From Roseiarcus sp963741405 (GTDB taxonomy: Bacteria; Pseudomonadota; Alphaproteobacteria; Rhizobiales; Beijerinckiaceae), in contig CAVUHX010000032.1 in assembly GCA_963741405.1 (NCBI GenBank), forward strand, positions 186,001 through 250,000: a DNA stretch of 64,000 nt. The letters run 5' to 3'. How positions within the stretch are numbered: the stretch's first letter is position 1; each line of letters opens with the position of its first letter. Of the stretch, positions 45,346 to 54,604 are shown in pieces. Under the pieces are notes generated by a model. That model did not search any database, was not told the DNA's origin, and saw only the letters and a list, made by a program, of their open reading frames with translations. Both the position numbers and the translations under genes were made by a program.

Positions 45346-45975
45346 GGGCGGTTGCTTGCCCCGGACCGACGAAGCCGTGGTCGACGTCACGGTCGTATTC
45401 GCGTTGGCGTCGCCGTTCACAGCGCCGGCCCCGCCGACAGCGGAGATGGTGGCAGACACAGAGGACGCCTTCGTGTCGTTGACGTCCAGGGTCGAAGACG
45501 CGGATCCGCCCACGCCAGCCACACTCAGGGGCGAGCGGTACTGGGCCGGACCGCCTTCGCCGCCTTGCGCGGATTGAGAAAGATATAGCGATCCCGACGT
45601 CGACCCGCCGACAGCGTTGTCGAGGCTCGCCGAAGCGCCGGCGCCGCCGTCAGCCCCATAAACACCAATTCCGCCATAGCCACCGTTCAACGACGCCGAA
45701 ACCGTGACCGTTCCGCTGCCGCTCGAAGCGCCGTATGCCGTAGCGGTTCCCGTCCCACCAGCGCCACCAACGCCGGTTAGGGCCGCGTCTGCGCCAAAGC
45801 CGCCCTGAGCGAAGGCGGATGAATTGACGCTGGTCGCGCCGCTGCTCAACGCCACGCTGCTTGCTGTCGCATTGCCACCTGCGCCGCCCGAGCCGCCGGC
45901 GATTCCGGTCCCCGCCGCGACTGCACCGCCTTGCCCGCCAATGACATAGCTGGAGCGCCGGATCCTTTTTCTCCT
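45316..45975 (-). pseudogene. internal fragment of a glycine-rich surface/adhesin-type repeat protein
   Basis: This open frame is made of Gly/Ala/Ser-rich beta-strand-repeat sequence (SYVIGGQGGAVAAGTGIAGGSGGAGGNATASS, AFAQGGFGADAALTGVGGAGGTGT, SLNGGYGGIGVYGADGGAGASASL). It resembles the passenger region of large autotransporter-type or adhesin-type proteins. It has no start, no signal peptide and no C-terminal barrel. It abuts a truncated GIY-YIG gene on one side and a truncated MazF gene on the other. It is therefore a roughly 620-base foreign insert, a deletion scar or an assembly chimera. Confidence 0.7.
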
Positions 45976-46360
45976 CGATCTCTGCGTCGGCCATCACTTG
46001 AACCCTCTGCGATGGTTCTGGGACCTTGACCCTGCTTGGCGGGCGCTTTGGCACCTTCCCGTTCATGAGGGCTGATTTTGCATGGAACTCGTGAAACAGC
46101 GCATCCTCGATTGCGCCAATATCGGATTTGTCCGCAACCGGGTAAGTCCAGACCCACGCGATCTCCCAAACATCAACTTGCCGATTTGCGATGATATCGC
46201 TTCGAGCCGACGTCAGATGGCGATTCACCCGCGAGCGTATTCCGTCCACTGACTGCCCGACATAGATCGGCACCTGGTCGAGGTCGCAAAGAACATAGCA
46301 GCCGATCTGGTTCGTAAGGGTCCGAACCGCCTTGCGACGGAAGGGCAGGTTAACCGCCAT
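45955..46360 (-). pseudogene. GIY-YIG nuclease of a restriction-modification pair, 3'-truncated
   Basis: The first about 135 residues form a GIY-YIG nuclease domain: GCYVLCDLDQVPIYVGQS (the GIY and YIG strands), the Arg in SRVNRHLTSARSD and the catalytic Glu in IGAIEDALFHEFHA. After ADAEIEEKKDPAL the family sequence I recall should continue for another 50-60 residues. Instead the frame runs into the shadow of the glycine-rich fragment, with the open frame continuing to 45650. The start at 46360 lies three bases after the methyltransferase stop, so the pair is one operon. It is probably the restriction enzyme of the system, now damaged. Confidence 0.75.
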
Positions 46361-46363
46361 AAT

Positions 46364-47539
46364 CTATTCTGCTGCAGCCAGCCCGCCGGCCCTATTCGTT
46401 CTAAGAAGGGGCTCGAGCAGTCGCTCCGCGAGATGTCGAACCACCGGGACACAGACTCCATCTCCACAGACGTGGTACGCCTCGTTGTAGCGCTCAGGCA
46501 GTCGATAACTCTCATCCAGACCCATCAGCCTTGCGGCTTCTCGAGGGGACAGTAATCGAGAACGAACCTTCCTGCCCTCCACAACGAGAATGGTTTGGCG
46601 CGAGGAACCGCCGGCGGGTGTTCGGAGGCACCCGGCAATTTCGTCAAAGCGAACCTCGGCGCGTTGGCGCTTTGCTCCGGTTTCATCAGGGCGTGTGCGT
46701 CGATAGATCGAGCCGACGCTTCGCCGACCCGAGTTCATCGCGCGCGCCACTTTTTTACGATGGAGCGGCGTCATCAATTCCAATAGGTACTTTGTATGGG
46801 CCGCTGTGTGCCACTTCACTCCTGTTGGTACATCCTCCAGCATGTCCGAAAATGCAAGATTTCGCGCGGCGGGCCTTTCGATCGCCCACCACACCCAGCT
46901 TGCTTTCGCCTTTGCCGTCATCCCCGCATGCGCCCCAATCAGAGCGGCGGGGTGCCACTCCGGCTGGGGCGTCTTGGCAAAGAGGGAACTCGGGAGTGCT
47001 GCATCTTTGCGAACCGCAATGAAAAACACGCGCGGCCGGGATTGCGGAACGAAATAAGACGCGTTGATCACCGCTGCGCCAAATCTGTAATGGGAATCTG
47101 AGAGCGCCGAGGCGATCGCAGCGAAATGCTTTCCACCATGCGACGTCAGACAGCCGGCGACGTTTTCAAGAACAATCGTTCGCGGGGCGCGGCCGGCCTC
47201 GACGAGGCCGCGCATCAGGTTCCAGAACGGCCAGAATGTGCCCGAGCGGGTGGGCGTCTTGTCTCGCTCGCGGCCGAGGCCACGGTAACCGCCGGCGAGC
47301 GAGAGATCCTGGCAGGGAAACGAAGCCCAGGCGAGGTCGACGGCGCTCGCCGGCAAATCCGCCAATGTCAGGCTTGCGACATCGCCGTGCCTGATGTCGT
47401 CCGCGCCCCAGTTGGCCACATAGGTCGCAACCTTCTTCGGATCGAAGTCGTTCGCGAACAGGCAACGCCACGACTCTCCAAGCCCCGCGCGCGCCATGCC
47501 GCCGCCGGCGAAAAACTCGACGAAAGTGAACTGGGTCAT
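46364..47539 (-). CDS. DNA (cytosine-5) methyltransferase
   Basis: A 391-residue Dcm-type enzyme that methylates C5 of cytosine in a specific DNA site. It shows motif I VEFFAGGGMARAGLG, motif IV with the catalytic Cys SFPCQDLSLAG, motif VI VLENVAG, motif VIII QSRPRVFFIAVR, and motifs IX and X (AGCLRTPAGGSS ... LLSPREAARLMGL). The variable target-recognition region is at about residues 210-290. The gene is intact. It is followed by a GIY-YIG nuclease gene after three bases, the layout of a type II system such as Eco29kI. The recognition site cannot be read from sequence. Confidence 0.93.
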   Translation of the reverse strand: MTQFTFVEFFAGGGMARAGLGESWRCLFANDFDPKKVATYVANWGADDIRHGDVASLTLADLPASAVDLAWASFPCQDLSLAGGYRGLGRERDKTPTRSGTFWPFWNLMRGLVEAGRAPRTIVLENVAGCLTSHGGKHFAAIASALSDSHYRFGAAVINASYFVPQSRPRVFFIAVRKDAALPSSLFAKTPQPEWHPAALIGAHAGMTAKAKASWVWWAIERPAARNLAFSDMLEDVPTGVKWHTAAHTKYLLELMTPLHRKKVARAMNSGRRSVGSIYRRTRPDETGAKRQRAEVRFDEIAGCLRTPAGGSSRQTILVVEGRKVRSRLLSPREAARLMGLDESYRLPERYNEAYHVCGDGVCVPVVRHLAERLLEPLLRTNRAGGLAAAE

Positions 47540-47801
47540 GCCCGTGATCGATTCTCCGCAAACTCACCTAAGCACACGACGCCTGCGCCCCTGACATCGA
47601 TCGGCGGCCAATCCCGATATCTCCTGTGGACGACGCTACCGGCGCCGACGGCAGCCGCCGCCGTAGCGCTTGCGACCATGGCCAAGTTCTACATTTGTTC
47701 CCTACTGTTCGCCAGCTGTCAATCCGCTGCGGCGAAGCACGGATAGGGCGTGCGGCTTCACCCGGCTTGCGCCGCCACTCGCGATTTGCGTTTATGCCCG
47801 G

Positions 47802-48806
47802 ATGAGCGACAACGCCTTTCCGTTTCCGGTGCTCGTCTGCGACACCGGCGGCACCAATGTCCGGTTCGCGCTTCAGGGCGACGCCGCCGGGCCGCTCGGG
47901 CCGATCGTCCACCTCATCACCGATGACTATCCGGGGCTGCCCGAGGCGATCGAGGCGGCGACGCCGAAGCTCGGGATGCGGCCCCGCTCGATGATCGTCT
48001 GCGGCGCCGGGCCGGTGGTCGGCCGGACCCTCAAGCTCACCAATGCGCCCTGGGTCATGGACGGGCCGGAGACGGCGCGCCGCGTCGGCCTCGCCCAGGG
48101 GCTGCTGCTCAACGACTTCGAGGCGCAGGCCCTGTCGTTGCCGGCGATCCCCGAGGACTGGACGCGCCGGATCGGCCCGCTTCCGTTTGACGGCAAGGGG
48201 CCGCATGTGATCCTCGGCCCCGGCACCGGGCTCGGGATCGCGGCGCTGGTCGAGGCGGACGGCCGCTTCACCCCAGTGTCGTCGGAGGCCTGCCACATCG
48301 ATTTCGGGCCGGTCTGGCCGGAAGAGTTTCAGCTCTGGCCACATCTCGAGCGGGCGCACGGGCGGATCACCAGCGAAAGCGTGCTCAACGGGGCCGGCCT
48401 CGCCCGGGTGCATCGGGCGCGGATGATGGCTCTCGGTCATCCCGATCCGCGTCTCGAGCCGCCGGAAGTCACCGCTGCGGCTCTTGCCGATCCGAAGGGC
48501 GAGGCGGCCGACAGCGTCCGGCTCTACTGGCGGATCGTGGCGCGCTTCGCCGGCGACATGGCGGTGACCTTCGTCGCGACCGGCGGGGTGACGCTGTCGG
48601 GCGGCGTGCTGCCGCGGGTGGTCGATTTTCTCGACGACGCGGCCTTCCGCGCAGCGTTCGAGGCCAAGGCGCCGGTCGACGCGCTGGCGCGCAGCATCGC
48701 CACCAGGCTGATCGTCCGCTCCGACGCCGTGCTGATCGGCATGGCGGCCATCGCCGCCAAGCCTGACCGCTACGCCATCGATTATGCCTCCCGCAAGTGG
48801 GTGTAG
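47802..48806 (+). CDS. glk: glucokinase
   Basis: A 334-residue proteobacterial glucokinase that phosphorylates glucose with ATP. It has the phosphate-1 motif DTGGTNVRFAL, the Asp catalytic region LLNDFEAQALSLP, ILGPGTGLGIAAL, and the adenosine region VTFVATGGVTLSGGVLPRV. The start MSDNAFPFPVLVC (47802) fits family length. It follows a 262-base gap after the divergent methyltransferase gene. Confidence 0.95.
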   Translation: MSDNAFPFPVLVCDTGGTNVRFALQGDAAGPLGPIVHLITDDYPGLPEAIEAATPKLGMRPRSMIVCGAGPVVGRTLKLTNAPWVMDGPETARRVGLAQGLLLNDFEAQALSLPAIPEDWTRRIGPLPFDGKGPHVILGPGTGLGIAALVEADGRFTPVSSEACHIDFGPVWPEEFQLWPHLERAHGRITSESVLNGAGLARVHRARMMALGHPDPRLEPPEVTAAALADPKGEAADSVRLYWRIVARFAGDMAVTFVATGGVTLSGGVLPRVVDFLDDAAFRAAFEAKAPVDALARSIATRLIVRSDAVLIGMAAIAAKPDRYAIDYASRKWV

Positions 48807-48929
48807 CGGGGCGGCGCGACCGTCCGAAAGTGGGGGCCGGCCGTGCTTTCGCCTTTATCTTGGGCTTTCTGCGCGCTAAATCCGGACGTGATCGTTCCGG
48901 ATTCGGGGCGTGCACGGAGTTTTTCGAGA

Positions 48930-49355
48930 GTGGCGGACAGACAGGTTGTCTTGGCGCTGGCGTTTGTCGCGGCCTTCGCCGGGTCGGCGCGGGCGGATTG
49001 CGGCCAGGACATGCAGAAGCTCGCCCTGGCGCGCAACGCGGAGCTCGAGAAGGTCAACGCCTTCGCGAAGGCGTCGCATGGCAAGCCGCTCGATCCCGAG
49101 GCGTTCTGCGTCAAGTCGGCCGGCCTTCTGAAGGCCGAGTCGGCGATCATCGCCTACATGGAGAAGAACAAGGACTGGTGTTCTTTCCCGGACGATGCGA
49201 TCAACAACCTCAAGGCGAGCCACGCCAAGAACGCCGGCTTCAACGGCAAGGCCTGCGCGGTCGCGGCCAAGATCAAAAAGATGAAGGAGCAGGCGGCGGA
49301 GGGCGGAGGAGGCGGCGTCCCGCAGGCCCAGCCGCTGCCGCGCGGACCGCTTTGA
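48930..49355 (+). CDS. small exported Cys-containing protein of unknown function
   Basis: A 141-residue protein with a signal peptide (VVLALAFVAAFAGSARA) followed by a helical domain with four cysteines (DCGQDMQKL, AFCVKSAG, DWCSFPD, KACAVAAK), probably two disulfides. It ends in a Gly/Pro-rich tail. The start at GTG 48930 gives a proper signal peptide; the longer frame would bury it. It resembles short periplasmic proteins annotated only as hypothetical in Rhizobiales. It directly precedes ubiA. Confidence 0.7.
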   Translation: MADRQVVLALAFVAAFAGSARADCGQDMQKLALARNAELEKVNAFAKASHGKPLDPEAFCVKSAGLLKAESAIIAYMEKNKDWCSFPDDAINNLKASHAKNAGFNGKACAVAAKIKKMKEQAAEGGGGGVPQAQPLPRGPL

Positions 49356-49360
49356 CCTCT

Positions 49361-50284
49361 GTGCCTCAGCGCTCGCTCCTGCCGGACGCCCGGCCGGCGA
49401 GCCTGGTGCTGCGGCTCACTCCCGATTTCGCGCTTCCCTTCGTCCAGCTCGCCCGACTCGACCGGCCGGTCGGCTGGCAGCTGTTGCTCGCGCCCTGCTG
49501 GCAGGCGACCGCGCTTGCCGGCCTTGCCCTCCATCGCGGGCCGGACCTCGCCCATCTCGCGCTGTTTCTCGTCGGCGCGATCGCGATGCGAGGGGCCGGG
49601 TCGACCTACAACGACATTCTCGACCGCAGGCTCGACGCGGGCGTCGAGCGGACGCGCAACCGCCCCTTGGCCTCGGGGCGGGTCGGCGTCACGGCGGCGG
49701 CCGTCTTTCTCGTCGCCCAGGCGCTCGTCGGGCTCGCGGTCCTTTTGAGCCTGAACGTCTTTTCGATCTGGCTCGGAATCGCCTCACTCGCGATCGTCGC
49801 GGTCTATCCGCTGATGAAGCGCGTCACCTCCTGGCCGCAGGCGGTGCTTGGCCTCGCCTTCTCCTGGGGCGCGCTGATCGGCTGGAGCGCGACCTTCGGC
49901 AGCCTCGCGCCTGCGCCGGCGCTGCTCTATGCGTCCGCCTTCTGCTGGACGGTCGGCTACGATACGATCTACGCCCTGCAGGATGCGCGCGACGACGCCA
50001 TTGTCGGCATTCGCTCCACCGCCCGCCTGTTCGGCGCGAACGCGCGGGTCGGCATTGGCCTGTTCTACGCGGTCGCTGCGGCGCTCGCACTGCTTGCGAT
50101 CCTCGCTGTCGGCGGCGGTTCGTTCGCGCTGTTCGGCTGGCTCGCCTATGCTGCGCATCTCGCCCGGCAGGTCGCGAGGGTGCAAGGGGCGGATCCCGCC
50201 ACGGCGCTCGCGCTCTTCCGCTCGAATCGCGACGCGGGCCTCATCCTGTTCGCCGGGATCGCCCTGCAGGGCTGGATCGGATAG
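49361..50284 (+). CDS. ubiA: 4-hydroxybenzoate polyprenyltransferase UbiA
   Basis: UbiA attaches the polyprenyl tail to 4-hydroxybenzoate in ubiquinone synthesis, at the inner membrane. Both Asp-rich motifs are present: NDILDRRLDAGVERTRNRPLASGRV and the later GYDTIYALQDARDD. About eight or nine membrane segments can be seen over roughly 307 residues. The start is uncertain: GTG 49361 or TTG 49352, which would overlap the previous stop. Longer frames read back through the upstream gene. Confidence 0.92.
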   Translation: MPQRSLLPDARPASLVLRLTPDFALPFVQLARLDRPVGWQLLLAPCWQATALAGLALHRGPDLAHLALFLVGAIAMRGAGSTYNDILDRRLDAGVERTRNRPLASGRVGVTAAAVFLVAQALVGLAVLLSLNVFSIWLGIASLAIVAVYPLMKRVTSWPQAVLGLAFSWGALIGWSATFGSLAPAPALLYASAFCWTVGYDTIYALQDARDDAIVGIRSTARLFGANARVGIGLFYAVAAALALLAILAVGGGSFALFGWLAYAAHLARQVARVQGADPATALALFRSNRDAGLILFAGIALQGWIG

Positions 50285-50317
50285 CCGGCGAAGCGGACTT
50301 CCGCGATCCGCGTCGCT

Positions 50318-51181
50318 TCAGACCAGCCGCCAGACTTTCTGATAGCCGCTGTAGAGGACTTTCGCCCGGATGTTGCTGAGGAACCGGTCGACGATCATGC
50401 CTTTGCCCCCGGACGAGCCGACTGCGTAATCGTCGACGCAAATGACCGTCCCCGGCCCGATCAGAGGGCGGACGGCGGTCAGCTCGAGCGCATGATGGAT
50501 CGCGCTCGGCAGGGGATTCATCGCGTCGACGTCGAACGAATCGAGGTATAGTAGGTCGATCTGCTTCGAAACGATCTTGGTCAGCGCGTGCAGCGCCGAG
50601 ACCGAATCGTTTGCAATGAGTTGCGTGGCGGAGCTGCAGACCATTCTCGCGCTGTCGATGCTTTCGTTCGTCACGTCGATCGAGAACAGCGCGCCGTTGC
50701 TCTCCCGCACCAGTGCGTCGAACATGAAGGTGCTCTGTCCGTCGCCGTCCCAGTTGCCCGGCAACCGCAGCGTTCCCGTCTCCACGATGAGAAGGCTCCG
50801 GCCGAGCGCCAGGAGCGACTGGAACAGGACGTCGAACCCCTCGGCCCGCTTGCCGAGTTGGGGGCGGAAGTATCGCCGGTATTGCTCGTCGAAGTTGAGA
50901 CCCGGCGGAAGGTCGGGCATGCCGACCAGCGCCGGATTCGCTTCCTTCGCGCCTTCCACGCCGATGTCCCGGGTGCGTCCCATCTTGTAGAGACGCTCGA
51001 ATGCCGCAGAGCGCGCGATGACGTCGGCCACACGTTCCGCCGGCTCGTTGCGGAGTTGAGCGAGGATCGCGCCCCCCTGGCCGTCACCGGCGATGCGGTC
51101 CAAGAGCGCGACGACCCTCTTGTCGACCTTGTCGCCGACGTCCAGGGCCCCCTTCTCGGGCTTTTTCGGTTTCCGGGTCAT
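50318..51181 (-). CDS. class I SAM-dependent methyltransferase-like protein
   Basis: A 287-residue protein with an N-terminal helical region. From about residue 120 it has a methyltransferase-like Rossmann core: LLIVETGTLR (SAM-loop position), ALFSIDVTNESIDSARMV (acidic strand 2), QIDLLYLDSFD (strand 4) and GTVICVDDYAVG (strand 5). This is the layout of Methyltransf_24-type proteins that act on sugars or small molecules, but the substrate is unknown. The start MTRKPKKPEKGALDV (51181) is the first that avoids an Arg-rich leader. It stands alone, convergent with ubiA. Confidence 0.72.
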   Translation of the reverse strand: MTRKPKKPEKGALDVGDKVDKRVVALLDRIAGDGQGGAILAQLRNEPAERVADVIARSAAFERLYKMGRTRDIGVEGAKEANPALVGMPDLPPGLNFDEQYRRYFRPQLGKRAEGFDVLFQSLLALGRSLLIVETGTLRLPGNWDGDGQSTFMFDALVRESNGALFSIDVTNESIDSARMVCSSATQLIANDSVSALHALTKIVSKQIDLLYLDSFDVDAMNPLPSAIHHALELTAVRPLIGPGTVICVDDYAVGSSGGKGMIVDRFLSNIRAKVLYSGYQKVWRLV

Positions 51182-51263
51182 GGCCAATGCGATTGCTTCC
51201 GCGTTGCGTATGGGGCGATCGTCACAATGACGCCTGTTCGCGGGCGAGACAACAGGCGCGCGG

Positions 51264-52565
51264 TCAACCCCTTCGGTCGAGCGCCTCGCCGCGCAACTCC
51301 CCGACCAGATAAAGCGACCCGGTGACGAGCAGCCATGTTCCGGATCGCTCGGCCCGTTCGAGGCCTCGCCGGAACGCCGTGTGCGCGTCACGCTCGATAT
51401 CGCTCTCGAGGCCGAGCGTCTGCGCCAGCCGATAAAGCTCGGCGGCGGGGCGTCCGCGACTGGTGGGAGGCAATTCGGTGAACAACGCCGCGGACACTCG
51501 CTTGCTGAGCTCGGTCAGGAAGCCTTTCGCGTCCTTGTCGGCGGCGAGGGCGACCACCGCGACGCCGGAGCCCGCGAACTCGGGAGTGCGCGCGAGATCG
51601 CGGAGCACCGCCGCGAGATTGAACGGCACGTGCGCGCCGTCGAACACGACCGGGACGCGTGACGCCCCAACCGTCACAGCGCGCCGCTCCATGCGGCCGA
51701 TCAGCCGTGCGGCGAGGCGGGTCCCGGCGTCCAGAAGTCCGGCGCCGAGGGGCTCGCCGGAGCGGGCGCGGACGCCCTTTCGGCCGAGCTGATCGAGGAC
51801 GAGGGACGCAAGCGCGACATTCGTCTCTTCGATTGTCGCATCGGGTTGAACAGGCGTGCGAACGACGGGGCAGCCGAGTTCGTCGGCCCTTTCCTGGACC
51901 ACCCGGCCGGCTTCGTCGTCGCGCTCGAGCGTCGTGACCAGAACCGCGCCGGGCTTCAGGATGCCGATCTTTTCGCCGGCGATTCTCCCGCGCGTCCCGC
52001 CGAGGATTTCGGTGTGCTCGAGCCCGATGTTGGTGACCACGGCGATCTCGCCCGCAATGACATTGGTGGAATCGAGCCGGCCGCCGAGGCCGACCTCGAC
52101 CACCGCCCATTCGATTGGGGCCTCGCGAAAAATCACGAAAGCGGCCGCCGTCAAAAGGTCGAACCAGGTCGCCTCCGCCGCGGCGGTGCGCTCGCGGCGC
52201 GCCACCTCGTAGGCGTCGAGCGCGCGAGCGAGGCCAAGCGCCAGCGTGTGGTCGTCGAGGTCCCGGCTCCCGAGGCTTACTCGTTCGGTCACCCGCTCGA
52301 CATGGGGCGAACCGTAGCGGCCGACCGCGAGGCCGGCGCGGGCGAGCGCGGCCTCGATCAGGGCCGAGACCGATCCCTTGCCCTTTGTGCCGGCGACGTG
52401 GATCGACCGGAACGCACGGTGCGGATCGCCGAGCCGCGCGGCGAGGTCGAGCATCGGCGCGAGGCCGACGCGCATCGTCCGGCGCGGCCGCCGCTCCCAG
52501 TCGGTCAGCGCGTCGAGCCGCGCCATCACCTCGGCGAGCCCTTTGTCTCCGACAAGCCTCGCCAT
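51264..52565 (-). CDS. folC: bifunctional folylpolyglutamate synthase/dihydrofolate synthase
   Basis: FolC adds glutamate to dihydropteroate and to reduced folates. The P-loop HVAGTKGKGS, the family block GRYGSPHVERVTERV and the Mur-ligase motif VEVGLGGRLDSTNVI, then LEHTEILGGTRGRIAGEKIGILK and the C-terminal VVFDGAHVPFNLAAV, are all visible. The product has 433 residues from ATG 52565. The start falls right behind the stop of the ASKHA gene (52567), so folate synthesis is coupled to the corrinoid operon. This is plausible because tetrahydrofolate accepts methyl groups from corrinoid proteins. accD, a frequent neighbour, is not present. Confidence 0.94.
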   Translation of the reverse strand: MARLVGDKGLAEVMARLDALTDWERRPRRTMRVGLAPMLDLAARLGDPHRAFRSIHVAGTKGKGSVSALIEAALARAGLAVGRYGSPHVERVTERVSLGSRDLDDHTLALGLARALDAYEVARRERTAAAEATWFDLLTAAAFVIFREAPIEWAVVEVGLGGRLDSTNVIAGEIAVVTNIGLEHTEILGGTRGRIAGEKIGILKPGAVLVTTLERDDEAGRVVQERADELGCPVVRTPVQPDATIEETNVALASLVLDQLGRKGVRARSGEPLGAGLLDAGTRLAARLIGRMERRAVTVGASRVPVVFDGAHVPFNLAAVLRDLARTPEFAGSGVAVVALAADKDAKGFLTELSKRVSAALFTELPPTSRGRPAAELYRLAQTLGLESDIERDAHTAFRRGLERAERSGTWLLVTGSLYLVGELRGEALDRRG

Positions 52566-52566
52566 G

Positions 52567-54576
52567 TCAGCCGGGTTCGCCGCCCGAGGCCCGGCGGCGG
52601 CGGCGGGCGGCCGCGGTCGTCGCCTCCCGCGGCGCCGGCAGGTCGACCTTGAGCGCAAGATTCGGGAACGCGTCAGTCTTGTTGGGGATCGCCATCGCCG
52701 CGACGAACAGGTTCTGGAAATTGGGCTCGATCGCCGTCTCGATCTTCTCGATCCGCCGCACCACGCCTTCGATCTCCGCCCGCGCGGCGAAGTTGAGAAG
52801 CGCCACGCGCGCGCCGGTTCCCGCGGCGTTCCCGGCGCTCGCGACCCGGGCGAGATCGCAATCGGGGATCAGGCCGAGCGCCATCGCATAGAGCGGATCG
52901 ATCTGGGCCCCGAAAGCGCCGGCGAGGGTGATGCGTTGTGGCGCGTCGCCCCGGCGATCGATCAGGAGCTTCGCGCCCGCATAGAGCGCAGCCTTGGCGA
53001 GCTGGATCGCGCGCACGTCGGTCTGGTAGATCTGGAGCCTCGGCGGGCCTTCGTTCAGAACATAGGCGAACGTTCGGCCGACCGGCTCGATGCGGGAAGA
53101 ACGGGCGGCGAGCGCCCCGTCGATGACGCCGTCCTGCGAAATGACGCCGGCGAGATACATTTCGGCGATCGCCTCGATGATCCCCGACCCGCACACGCCG
53201 GTGACGCCCGTGCTGGCCGTCGCCTCGGCGAAGCCCGGCTCGTCGGACCAGAGGTCGCAGCCGATCACCTTGAAGCGCGGCTCGAGCGTGTCGCGGTCGA
53301 TGCGGATGCGTTCAATCGCGCCGGGCGCGGCGCGCTGACCGCAGGAAATCTGGGCGCCCTCGAAAGCAGGCCCGGTCGGCGACGAGGCGGCAAGCAGGCG
53401 CTCACGGTTGCCGAACACGATCTCGGCGTTGGTGCCCACGTCGACGATGAGTCTCACCTCGTCGCCGAGATAGGGCGCCTCGGCCAGGACAACTCCGGCC
53501 GTGTCGGCGCCGACATGGCCGGCGATGCACGGCAGCGCATAGACGAACGCCCCGGGAGCGATGTCGAGCCCGAGATCCCGCGCCCTGGCCTCATGCGCGC
53601 CGTCGATCGTCAGCGCGAAGGGCGCGCCGCCGATCTCGGTCGGATCGAGGCCGAGGACGAGATGGTGCATGATCGGATTGCCGACCAAAGTCGCTTCCAG
53701 GATCTCGCCTCGCGCGACCCCCGCCAGCGTCGCCGCTTCGCCGATCAGGGAGTTGATCGACTCGCGCACGGCGAGCGTCAGTTCCGCGTCGCCGCCCGGA
53801 TTCATCATCACATAGGAGACGCGGCTCATCAGGTCCTCGCCGAAGCGGATCTGCGGGTTCATCGCGCCGACTGAGGCGACGACCGCGCCCGTCACCAGGT
53901 CGCAGAGATAGGCGGCGATCGTGGTCGAGCCGACGTCGACGGCGACGCCGAAGGCGCGCTCGGCGAAGCCGGGGAAGACGGCGACGATGTCGCGGCCCTT
54001 GCGCACGGCGACGGTCGCCTTCCATCCGCCGGCGCGCAGCGTCTTCTGCAGCGTTGCGAGCGTGGCGAGGTCGGCCGCGGCGTCGGGGACGCCCCATTGT
54101 TCGGCGAGCGCCTCCTGCAGGCGGCGGAAGTCGCTCGACGGCTCGCGCAGGTTCGGCTCGCGGACCTCGACATAGTGCAGCCGCACGACCGGATCGATTT
54201 CGATCGGATGCTCTTCGGCGCGCTTGCGCACCACCTGCCGGTGAACCTGGCTTTCCGCCGGCACGTCGACGACGAGGTCGCCCGAGATCTTCGCCTGGCA
54301 GCCGAGGCGCCGACCTGGCGCGAGGTTGCCGCGCTTGTCGGCGTACCGCTGCTCGACCGCGCTCCAGGGCGTCGCATGACGGCTGCGCAACTCGATCGCG
54401 TGCTTGGCGAACTGCCCCTCGGCGACATGGATCTGACAGCGTCCGCAAATGCCGCGTCCGCCGCAGACCGAGTCGAGGTCGACGCCGAGCGACCGCGCGG
54501 CCGCGAGCAGGCTCGTTCCTTCCGCGAAGTCGCCGCGTTTCCCGGACGGCGTGAAGACGACGCGATAAACGCTCAA
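52567..54576 (-). CDS. ASKHA-domain ferredoxin-like activator of corrinoid proteins (RACo/DUF4445 family)
   Basis: A 669-residue protein expected to reactivate oxidised corrinoid proteins with ATP and electrons. The N-terminal [2Fe-2S] domain has the Cys cluster SVCGGRGICGRCQIHVAEG and a fourth Cys in RRLGCQAK. The ASKHA ATPase domain follows (GVAVDVGSTTIAAYLCDLVTG, VGNPIMHHLVLGLDP, VDVGTNAEIVFG, GVCGSGIIEAIAEMYLAG). No ATG is available; TTG 54576 (LSVYRVVFTP) fits best, preceded by AAGAGAG. The folC start follows its stop. It lies downstream of the B12-binding protein, DUF1638 and virulence-factor genes on the same strand. Confidence 0.9.
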   Translation of the reverse strand: MSVYRVVFTPSGKRGDFAEGTSLLAAARSLGVDLDSVCGGRGICGRCQIHVAEGQFAKHAIELRSRHATPWSAVEQRYADKRGNLAPGRRLGCQAKISGDLVVDVPAESQVHRQVVRKRAEEHPIEIDPVVRLHYVEVREPNLREPSSDFRRLQEALAEQWGVPDAAADLATLATLQKTLRAGGWKATVAVRKGRDIVAVFPGFAERAFGVAVDVGSTTIAAYLCDLVTGAVVASVGAMNPQIRFGEDLMSRVSYVMMNPGGDAELTLAVRESINSLIGEAATLAGVARGEILEATLVGNPIMHHLVLGLDPTEIGGAPFALTIDGAHEARARDLGLDIAPGAFVYALPCIAGHVGADTAGVVLAEAPYLGDEVRLIVDVGTNAEIVFGNRERLLAASSPTGPAFEGAQISCGQRAAPGAIERIRIDRDTLEPRFKVIGCDLWSDEPGFAEATASTGVTGVCGSGIIEAIAEMYLAGVISQDGVIDGALAARSSRIEPVGRTFAYVLNEGPPRLQIYQTDVRAIQLAKAALYAGAKLLIDRRGDAPQRITLAGAFGAQIDPLYAMALGLIPDCDLARVASAGNAAGTGARVALLNFAARAEIEGVVRRIEKIETAIEPNFQNLFVAAMAIPNKTDAFPNLALKVDLPAPREATTAAARRRRRASGGEPG

Positions 54577-54604
54577 GTCGGCTCTCTTGGGATCCCGAGC
54601 CGCA

